A DNA stretch of 10,335 nt, taken from Methanomicrobiales archaeon. Its GTDB lineage: Archaea > Halobacteriota > Methanomicrobia > Methanomicrobiales > JACTUA01. The notes under the pieces were generated by a model, which searched no databases, was not told the origin of the DNA, and saw nothing but the letters and a program-made list of their open reading frames with translations. Of this stretch, positions 1 through 5,215 are shown piece by piece. Positions within the stretch are counted from its first letter, which is position 1; every line of letters begins with the position of its first letter. The DNA is taken from contig JAJRCM010000038.1 in assembly GCA_028678965.1 (NCBI GenBank), positions 1-10,335 of the forward strand, written 5' to 3'. The position numbers were made by a program, and so were the translations under genes.

Positions 1-374
1 GCCACCCTGCAGCGGGGATTGATACTCGCTACCCGGTTCACCAGTGATTGGGTGGCAGATGCAATCCCGCTCATCCTGCCGATGAGGTTCAACGCTGTCC
101 GTTCTGTACGCAGAATTGCTTCTGCAGGCCCTGCAACCTCCAGGAGCGTGGTCCCGCTCCCCACCTGCTGCCCATCGCAGCACAGCATACGGACCTCAAG
201 GCCCTGACTGGAGAAGAGCTCCCGTGCCTCTTCCAGGCCGGCGACCACCCCCTGGTCACGGGTCCGGATGGTGGCCACTGCCCGAATCCCCTTGACCACT
301 GCCTCTGAGGTGATATCCCCGCACGGAGCGTCTTCCTCCAGAAATGCCAGGAGATCATGGCGGGTACTACCCAT
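1..374 (-). CDS. nadC: Nicotinate-nucleotide pyrophosphorylase (quinolinate phosphoribosyltransferase), N-terminal part
   Basis: The enzyme converts quinolinate and phosphoribosyl pyrophosphate to nicotinate mononucleotide, CO2 and pyrophosphate, the third step of de novo NAD synthesis. About 124 codons are present and the frame is open to the window edge, so the C-terminal half, with most of the barrel, is missing. Visible family signatures are EDAPCGDITSEAV near residues 13-25 and RTERTALNLIGRMSGIAS near residues 90-107, the hinge and substrate-binding region of the family. I chose ATG at 374 because AGGGGGT lies about six bases upstream; an in-frame GTG at 377 directly abuts the nadA stop and is the alternative. 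It is the last visible gene of the nadX-nadA-nadC operon, with only three bases after nadA, so translational coupling is likely (inference). Confidence 0.95.
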   Translation of the reverse strand, partial: MGSTRHDLLAFLEEDAPCGDITSEAVVKGIRAVATIRTRDQGVVAGLEEARELFSSQGLEVRMLCCDGQQVGSGTTLLEVAGPAEAILRTERTALNLIGRMSGIASATQSLVNRVASINPRCRV

Positions 375-377
375 CAC

Positions 378-1271
378 CTACCCCCTGCCGATGGCAATCA
401 TCCGCTCGATCGCTCCCCGAGCCCGATGCATCAGATCCTCGGGTAGGATCACCTCGTACTCTTCATGGAGGAGCGATCGATAGACATCCGAAAGCCTGGT
501 CTTCTTCATCTCATGGCAGATAGCTCCGTCTTTGGCAATGAAGGTCCGGTCAGGGAATAGCGTACGGAGCCGATGCGCCATCTCCTTCTCCGTAAGGACC
601 GACCATGAGCGGTGGAGCAGAGCCTTCTGTACCATCCCCCCAGTGGAAGCAATGTAGTCTGAGGCTTGCTGCACATCGATATTGCATTCGGGATGGCAGA
701 TGATGGTCGTTCCCTTCTGCCGTGCTTCATCGACATCCTGGAGGGTGAATCCAGTATGCACATAGCAGTAGCCGTGAGGCGGTACAGGTATGAGCCTGGT
801 ATTCGGAACCCTGGCCTGGACATAGGCTGCGAGGTTTGCGTCAGGACCAAAGATAACCTCCCGCTTGTTGAGTGCTTCCACCACCCTGACCGCGTTGGCA
901 GAGGTGCAGACCACATCGGCGACGGCCTTGCATGCGGCGGTGCTGTTGATGTACACCACGATGGCTGCCTCTGGATGCTCCCTCCGGGCGGCGAGAAGAT
1001 CCTCGGGAGTGAGCATGTGGGCGAGAGGACAGGTAGCGTCCTTGACCGGAAGGAGGACCTTTCGGGCAGGATTCAGGATCTTTGCTGTCTCTGCCATGAA
1101 GTCCACCCCGCAGAAGACAATAATCTCCGCATCGGTGTTCTTTGCTTGTACTGAAAGTTCCAGGCTATCACCCACCACATCAGCCACCGCCTGGACCTCC
1201 GGTCGCTGGTAGTTATGGGCGAGGATGATGGCCTTCTTCTCCCGTTTCAACCGGGCAATGTCGTCCCGCAT
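378..1271 (-). CDS. nadA: Quinolinate synthase
   Basis: This iron-sulfur enzyme condenses iminoaspartate with dihydroxyacetone phosphate to give quinolinate. The product is 297 residues, normal for the short archaeal/Thermotoga type. Family motifs run in order: AIILAHNYQRPEVQ near residue 14, GDSLELS at 34-40, DATCPLAHM around Cys81, CTSANA at 122-127, GPDANLA at 142-148, GYCYVH around Cys169, CHPEC at 192-196, and AICHEMKKT around Cys252. Cys81, Cys169 and Cys252 match in spacing the three ligands of the catalytic 4Fe-4S cluster known in this family. The gene starts four bases after the nadX stop, with AGGAACC inside the end of nadX as probable ribosome site. Its neighbour NadX supplies the substrate and NadC uses the product. 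The reading frame is intact. Confidence 0.97.
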   Translation of the reverse strand: MRDDIARLKREKKAIILAHNYQRPEVQAVADVVGDSLELSVQAKNTDAEIIVFCGVDFMAETAKILNPARKVLLPVKDATCPLAHMLTPEDLLAARREHPEAAIVVYINSTAACKAVADVVCTSANAVRVVEALNKREVIFGPDANLAAYVQARVPNTRLIPVPPHGYCYVHTGFTLQDVDEARQKGTTIICHPECNIDVQQASDYIASTGGMVQKALLHRSWSVLTEKEMAHRLRTLFPDRTFIAKDGAICHEMKKTRLSDVYRSLLHEEYEVILPEDLMHRARGAIERMIAIGRG

Positions 1272-1275
1272 ACGG

Positions 1276-2034
1276 TCAGGTTCCTACCACCAGGGGGTTG
1301 TCCAAGTTGCGCAGGAGGGTGAGGATGGAGAGGGCTGCGAGATAGCTCGTTGCGGGATTCTCGGGACTCGGGACATTGGAAACCCGGATGCTGATCTCAC
1401 CGAATGGGCCTTCTGCCTGGATCTCGTGGATGTTCCGGTCAACCGCGGGATCGACCCAGATCTCGACATCTGCATCCTGCCCAGCAGCAAGACTCAACGC
1501 CACTGCCACATTGATGTTTTTTGGGAATTCCCGGATACAATCTGCAGCCTTCCCCTGGAAGATCAGCATTCGGCGATCGGTGCTCATTTTCAGGGAAGCA
1601 GGACTTTTTGTGGTCCGCAGCACCAGTCGGTTCATCCCCGTGATGCGACCCACTTTGAGATTGTCCAGGCCGGCTATCGCCCCACTGGGAACATAGATCT
1701 TCCTCCCCGACTTCCTGGCTGCCCCGACAAGGCTCTCCCGGAAACCCTTCTCAGAGAGGGCCCCGGCGCTGAGGACCACCAGATCCTTGCCATGGAGGAG
1801 GACCTGCTCACCATAGTCCAGAACCGCATCCACCGATGCAGCTTCGACCACCAGGTCAAAGTCACCTTCAACAAAGCTCTCGAAATCGGCGTATGCCCTC
1901 GCTCCACAGAGCGAGGCGAGTTCTCGTGCCCGTGCTGGAATACGGTCATAGAGAGCTGCAATCTTCATTCCCGCTGTATTGGCCACGATAAGGTGACCTA
2001 TGTTCCCACAGCCCAGGAGCCCAATGGTGACCAT
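1276..2034 (-). CDS. nadX: L-aspartate dehydrogenase
   Basis: It oxidises L-aspartate to iminoaspartate with NAD(P)+, replacing the FAD enzyme NadB as the first step of NAD synthesis. The 252 residues fit the family. The N-terminal Rossmann fold shows MVTIGLLGCGNIG with the glycine motif G8-C-G10-N-I-G13. Then follow EAAS at 64-67, SAGAL at 89-93 and PSGAIAGLD at 116-124. The second domain has FPKNINVAVALS at 170-181, NIHEI with His203 as probable catalytic histidine (family knowledge), and a C-terminal ENPATSYLAALS. It heads the operon with nadA and nadC. The ribosome site is weak (GAGAAG) and lies within an inverted repeat directly before the start, which may be a control site. The oxygen-independent NadX is the expected choice in an anaerobe. 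Confidence 0.96.
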   Translation of the reverse strand: MVTIGLLGCGNIGHLIVANTAGMKIAALYDRIPARARELASLCGARAYADFESFVEGDFDLVVEAASVDAVLDYGEQVLLHGKDLVVLSAGALSEKGFRESLVGAARKSGRKIYVPSGAIAGLDNLKVGRITGMNRLVLRTTKSPASLKMSTDRRMLIFQGKAADCIREFPKNINVAVALSLAAGQDADVEIWVDPAVDRNIHEIQAEGPFGEISIRVSNVPSPENPATSYLAALSILTLLRNLDNPLVVGT

Positions 2035-2036
2035 TG

Positions 2037-2051
2037 CTTCTCAGTGAGAAG
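2037..2051. promoter_or_regulatory. Perfect inverted repeat upstream of nadX, candidate operator
   Basis: CTTCTCA-G-TGAGAAG is a perfect inverted repeat with 7-base arms and a single central base, ending three bases before the nadX ATG. It is followed without a gap by the 8-base palindrome GTTCGAAC (2051-2058). A one-base loop makes an RNA hairpin unlikely, so a dimeric protein-binding site is the better reading. An arm of this length can arise by chance roughly once per 16 kb for a fixed spacer, so the position rather than the repeat alone gives it weight. Confidence 0.35.
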
Positions 2052-2113
2052 TTCGAACGATTAAGGGTTTTGTTCGCCAGTCACTATCTGCCCGAAAGGA
2101 TAATTCCCCAAGA

Positions 2114-2120
2114 CTATATG
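2114..2120 (+). promoter_or_regulatory. TATA-like box of the MiaB-like pseudogene
   Basis: CTATATG lies 26-32 bases before the ATG at 2146, and no ribosome site separates them. This is the spacing of an archaeal promoter giving a leaderless transcript. It suggests that the promoter of the decayed gene is still recognisable. Confidence 0.4.
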
Positions 2121-2145
2121 CCCCCACTTCCACCTTAGCTGTGGC

Positions 2146-3405
2146 ATGGATGGTCAGACGTGCGGTGGAACGTGCGGTACGCTCGAGTCCCTTCACAAGC
2201 TCGCCAGGAAAAAGGTACACCTTGTGTCATACGGATGTACCTACAACCTGGCAACGACCCTCCGGCTTCGGGATGTGCTCCTGGCACAGGGATGCATCAT
2301 TGTACCGGAAACGAATGCTGACGTGGTGATTGTCAATACCTGTACGGTTGTGGGCAGGACCGAGCAGCACATACTCGCCCGTTTACGATCCATCACGGCA
2401 AAGGAACTGATCGTGATAGGCTGCATGGTGCGGACCCAGATGGATCGTATCTGTGAAGTATGCTCACCGCGGACCCTTTCTGACCATAGGATCAATGCAT
2501 GGTCTCCACTCCCCGGGCACCATGACGGGAGGTGCGATTGGGGTGGTACAGATTGCTGAGGGGTGCCTCGGTTCGTGCAGGTACTGTATCACCCGCCAGG
2601 CACGGGAGAGACTCCGCAGCCAGCCGGAGGATGTCATCTCCGCAACCGTCCGGATGCTGGTCAAACAGGGTGCCAGGGAAGTGCAGCTCACCGCGCAGGA
2701 TGTCGCCAGCTGGGGAATCGATCGGGGGCAGTGCCTTCGGGATTTACTCAGTAGGCTGCTGGACCTTCCTGGTTCCTTCCGTCTCAGGCTGGGAATGATG
2801 AATCCACGCACGCTTCTTCCCATCATCGATGATCTTATTCCCCTGCTTTCCCATCCGAAGATGTATCAATTCGTGCACGTACCGTTTCAGTCGGGATCTG
2901 ATGAGATTCTTACCGCCATGGATCGCAGGTATACAAAAGAGTAGTGTCTGTCCATCAGTAAAAAATTGCGAACCGCGTATCCGAACCTGTGGTTGAGCAC
3001 CGATATCATCGCCTGTTTTCCTGGAGAGAATGAGGCAGCCTTTCATGACACCGTCGACCTCATTAAAGCGATACGACCGGATAATGTCAATAGTACCCGG
3101 TTTTCCCGAAGACCCGGGACGGCAGCCTGGTCGCTTCCTGATATGCTGGAACGGGTCAAGAAAGAGCGTTCGCGTCTCCTCACCGAACAGTGTACAGCCA
3201 TCTGTCATCAGAAAACCGGCTATGGATTGGGCGGACACTACCGATTGTCGCTGTCGAGGAAGTAAAAAGAGGATCGGTAACCTGCCGCACCCTGGAGTAC
3301 CGGTCGGTTGTGATTCATGAGCCGCTATTGATAGGATGAGAAGGAACGGTACGGGTGACCGGTGAGCGAACCCATTTCCTAACCGGTGAATTACTGGAAG
3401 CCCGA
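2146..3405 (+). pseudogene. Decayed MiaB-like tRNA methylthiotransferase (e-MtaB type)
   Basis: Intact relatives are radical SAM enzymes that add a methylthio group to t6A37 or a related base next to the tRNA anticodon. All three domains can be followed, but in changing frames. The N-terminal methylthiotransferase domain (frame 1, from 2146) keeps Cys31 (SYGCTYN), Cys66 (NTCTVV) and Cys93 (GCM). Frame then shifts by one somewhere in about 2470-2525. The radical SAM domain follows in frame 2, with the CX3CX2C motif EGCLGSCRYCITR near 2561-2600, then LTAQDVASWG, GMMNPRT and FVHVPFQSGSD. A TAG at 2942-2944 replaces what is usually an acidic residue after RRYTKE. The frame continues through TDIIACFPGE and RPGTAAW to about 3230, where it shifts back to frame 1 (LPIVAVEEVKRGSV). 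The TRAM domain has a TGA at 3337-3339, then EGTVRVTGERTHFLTG. Four independent lesions argue for real decay. The original stop is not identifiable, so the end is approximate. Confidence 0.9.
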
Positions 3406-3427
3406 GAACCGGTTGCTCCCCAGGCAG

Positions 3428-3862
3428 TCATTCCCGGCGCCAGAACGCCCACCAGTGTTTCCGGGGTGCAGGGAGGGCCAGGAGTACCCGGTCAGTGAGC
3501 TTCGCACATTCCCCCCGCAACCACCCTATCTCATCGGATTGTAGTTTTATCACCTGGTTCTTCCCCTCCAGCTCGTGCATTAACCGCGTTACCTCATCCC
3601 TCATGTGGTCCAGATCACGGAGTAATGTATCATCATGTGTAGCCACAGCACTGTCATCCAGGGCACCTTGACCCTTATATGACGTTTCTTTCGAGGCTTC
3701 GGGATGCTCTGAAACCGGGAATTCTGCATGTTGTTCTCCCTGTGTAAGATAGGACTGGATGGCAAGTGCCACCCACCGGGACCTGGATATCCCACGCTGT
3801 GAGGCAGCATGATCGATTTCCTTGACTACGGTATCATCAATCGTGGCGGTGATCTGTGCCAT
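3428..3862 (-). CDS. Ribbon-helix-helix DNA-binding protein with coiled coil and tryptophan-rich tail
   Basis: The product is 144 residues from ATG at 3862. Residues 1-40 (MAQITATIDDTVVKEIDHAA, then SQRGISRSRWVALAIQSYL) look like a ribbon-helix-helix fold: a short beta strand followed by two helices, typical of CopG/Arc-type repressors that bind DNA as dimers. Residues 41-78 are a low-complexity, probably disordered linker. Residues 79-128 form a heptad-like coiled coil (LLRDLDHMRDEVTRLMHELE and onward). The end, LPAPRKHWWAFWRRE, is rich in Trp and Arg. An in-frame GTG at 3904 would add 14 residues, but a TATA-like GGATATACATG lies there, 28-40 bases before the ATG, so I prefer the internal start. 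It converges on the decayed MiaB-like gene. The target is unknown; autoregulation is possible. Similar layouts occur on plasmids and proviruses, but nothing else here shows a mobile element. Confidence 0.8.
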   Translation of the reverse strand: MAQITATIDDTVVKEIDHAASQRGISRSRWVALAIQSYLTQGEQHAEFPVSEHPEASKETSYKGQGALDDSAVATHDDTLLRDLDHMRDEVTRLMHELEGKNQVIKLQSDEIGWLRGECAKLTDRVLLALPAPRKHWWAFWRRE

Positions 3863-3870
3863 GCAATGAT

Positions 3871-3880
3871 CAGGTACCTG
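3871..3880. promoter_or_regulatory. Palindrome in the leader of the ribbon-helix-helix gene
   Basis: CAGGTACCTG is a perfect 10-base palindrome 9-18 bases before the ATG at 3862, between the TATA-like element and the start. Ribbon-helix-helix proteins commonly bind short palindromes in their own promoters, so this is a candidate autoregulatory site. A 10-base palindrome is expected about ten times in a window of this size, so only its position speaks for it. Confidence 0.25.
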
Positions 3881-3966
3881 TATGCACACTTCATGTATAT
3901 CCACATTACTCTACAGCATACCTCAAAGAAGATCATGTGCATATCCTGGACTACACATCAACATCC

Positions 3967-3999
3967 ATATATGTGAACGGAGCAGACCTTTATGGTGAT
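3967..3999 (+). promoter_or_regulatory. TATA-like box and ribosome-binding site of the 176-residue gene
   Basis: ATATAT at 3967-3972 lies 33-38 bases before the ATG at 4005. GGTGAT at 3994-3999, the ideal complement of the archaeal 16S rRNA 3' end, is five bases before that ATG. Together they fix the start of the downstream gene and imply a short leader. Confidence 0.6.
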
Positions 4000-4004
4000 A
4001 GGAC

Positions 4005-4535
4005 ATGGGCGACATCATCGAAGACGGCTACCAGGCACTGCTCGACCGGATCAATACGGCAAAGGAAAAGATCGCCACCTCATCTGAGGCTATTCAGAAC
4101 GAAGAAGCCCTTCTGCTCGATCGAATGGTGACTATGACCGCACCCTTGGTGAAGGAGATCGGACTCTCACTCCTGAGACGAGGGAAAACGGATACCAAAG
4201 GAGAGGTGTATGATGCGGAGTACTACAAACAGAAGATGATCGCCCTTGGAAAAACGGATCCAGCAGCTATCCAACCTGGGGATATGGCTAAAAAAATCAC
4301 CGACCAGTTCTGTATCCTTGGTGAGGACGGAGTTCTCTACGAACTGATGTACAGCTCAGATGGATTTTTCATTAATTCGTACCTCAATCCCCTCACCCCG
4401 GCAGATGCACGTGCCACGTATGGGAATGAGCCGGCGTTCATGCTCTACCATGCGATGAAGCAATACCTCCAAGGGCAGGAAGAGCTGGTTTGTGCCCTGG
4501 AAAAAACACTGAATTTTATTCACGGATCCCACTGA
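4005..4535 (+). CDS. Hypothetical soluble helical protein
   Basis: I do not recognise this 176-residue protein. The start at ATG 4005 is well supported by GGTGAT five bases upstream and a TATA-like box. Residues 1-60 are strongly helical and charged and could form a coiled coil (GYQALLDRINTAKEKIATSS, then EAIQNEEALLLDRMV). Residues 100-130 contain a compact beta-like stretch, QFCILGEDGVLYELMYSSDG, then FFINSYLNPLTP. The C-terminal third (143-176) is helical again. There is no signal peptide, membrane segment or metal-binding motif. It stands alone between two minus-strand genes: divergent from the ribbon-helix-helix gene, with 142 bases shared as promoter region, and convergent with the membrane protein at 4564. 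Divergent pairing with a DNA-binding gene raises the possibility of shared control, but this is inference only. Confidence 0.8.
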   Translation: MGDIIEDGYQALLDRINTAKEKIATSSEAIQNEEALLLDRMVTMTAPLVKEIGLSLLRRGKTDTKGEVYDAEYYKQKMIALGKTDPAAIQPGDMAKKITDQFCILGEDGVLYELMYSSDGFFINSYLNPLTPADARATYGNEPAFMLYHAMKQYLQGQEELVCALEKTLNFIHGSH

Positions 4536-4563
4536 GTATCCAGATCTGAAGAAATAATTGGTC

Positions 4564-5028
4564 CTATTTCCAGCCAAAGAGGGGGACGGTTGGTTTCAGG
4601 AGATCGTCATCACCAGGATTCTGGATAGAGAGGGGATAAGTGCGGGAGTGTACCTTCCCCGCGATATTCTGGTAGGTGACCAACACCCGCACCTCACTCA
4701 CCATACTGGGAAGAGCGAATGAATACTCAGCGTCAGCGGCAAGCGACGGTACATCAAACTCAATGTTCAGCGGTACAAGGGTGACATGAATCTCTTGTGC
4801 GATGTCATTCCCCCGGTTGACAAGAGTGATGGCTTTTGCGTTCTCCCCCAGACGGACAATGATATCAGGAAGGTGGGTGGTCTCCCCCATAATCTTCGAT
4901 GACATAAAAAATACGATGAGGAAGACAACACCGATGGCGGCAAAGAGGGGATCGACGAGGAACAATACAACGGTGATGATACCACCGGCAATGAAAATCC
5001 CTGTGGTGGTATCCCTCTTGAATGACAT
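4564..5028 (-). CDS. Hypothetical membrane protein with two N-terminal spans and a beta-rich domain
   Basis: The 154-residue product is not assigned to a named family. Two hydrophobic segments lie at about residues 10-26 (GIFIAGGIITVVLFLV) and 28-43 (LFAAIGVVFLIVFFMS), separated by only a couple of residues, so they form a hairpin. Lys4/Arg5 before the first span and Lys45 after the second suggest both ends face the cytoplasm. Residues 55-136 alternate hydrophobic and polar residues (IIVRLGENAKAITLVNRGND, then EIHVTLVPLNIEFDVP) and look like an Ig-like beta sandwich. The tail is DDDLLKPTVPLFGWK. The start at ATG 5028 lacks a clear ribosome site. The gene begins 27 bases after the 3' end of tRNA-Ile on the same strand, with no oligo-T between, so both may share a transcript. 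Confidence 0.78.
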   Translation of the reverse strand: MSFKRDTTTGIFIAGGIITVVLFLVDPLFAAIGVVFLIVFFMSSKIMGETTHLPDIIVRLGENAKAITLVNRGNDIAQEIHVTLVPLNIEFDVPSLAADAEYSFALPSMVSEVRVLVTYQNIAGKVHSRTYPLSIQNPGDDDLLKPTVPLFGWK

Positions 5029-5055
5029 GATGTTCCAACTCGTGAAGTGTGAGGA

Positions 5056-5129
5056 TGGGCCCGATGAGATTCGAACTCATGACCTCCCGGTTATCAGCCG
5101 GGCGCACCACCGGGCTATGCTACGGGCCC
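5056..5129 (-). tRNA. tRNA-Ile(GAU)
   Basis: The minus strand folds into a complete 74-base cloverleaf. The acceptor stem is GGGCCCG/CGGGCCC with discriminator A. The D stem is GCAT/GTGC. The anticodon stem is CCCGG/CCGGG around loop CTGATAA, giving anticodon GAT for isoleucine. The T arm is ATGAG-TTCGAAT-CTCAT. No CCA is encoded (the 3' flank reads TCCTC) and there is no intron. It is oriented away from iorA, with which it shares an 86-base intergenic region. Confidence 0.96.
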
Positions 5130-5138
5130 GAGGCTGTT

Positions 5139-5150
5139 ACCCTATAGGGT
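5139..5150. promoter_or_regulatory. 12-base palindrome between tRNA-Ile and iorA
   Basis: ACCCTATAGGGT is a perfect 12-base palindrome, 10 bases upstream of the mature tRNA-Ile 5' end and 13 bases from the TATA-like element on the iorA side. It could be an operator. Two or three such palindromes are expected by chance in 10 kb, so support is weak. Confidence 0.2.
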
Positions 5151-5162
5151 TTACCACATGAG

Positions 5163-5172
5163 TTATTATACA
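5163..5172. promoter_or_regulatory. TATA-like element shared by tRNA-Ile and iorA
   Basis: TTATTATACA (TGTATAATAA on the other strand) is the only strongly A/T-rich stretch in the intergenic region. It lies 34-43 bases upstream of the mature tRNA-Ile 5' end on the minus strand and 44-53 bases before the iorA ATG on the plus strand. Both distances fit an archaeal box A, so it may serve both directions. Confidence 0.45.
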
Positions 5173-5215
5173 TTATGAATGAAGAGCTGATTGAGTCTTT
5201 TCAGGTGCCGGGAGC

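Noticed and set aside
1225..2064. Long plus-strand open frame (279 codons) opposite nadX
   Set aside because: It is the antisense shadow of nadX, whose family motifs and operon position are clear; the shadow protein has no recognisable fold.
3905..4004. Possible CRISPR-like or direct repeat in the A/T-rich divergent region
   Set aside because: CATGT and ATATCC words recur, but at different spacing and without spacers of equal size.
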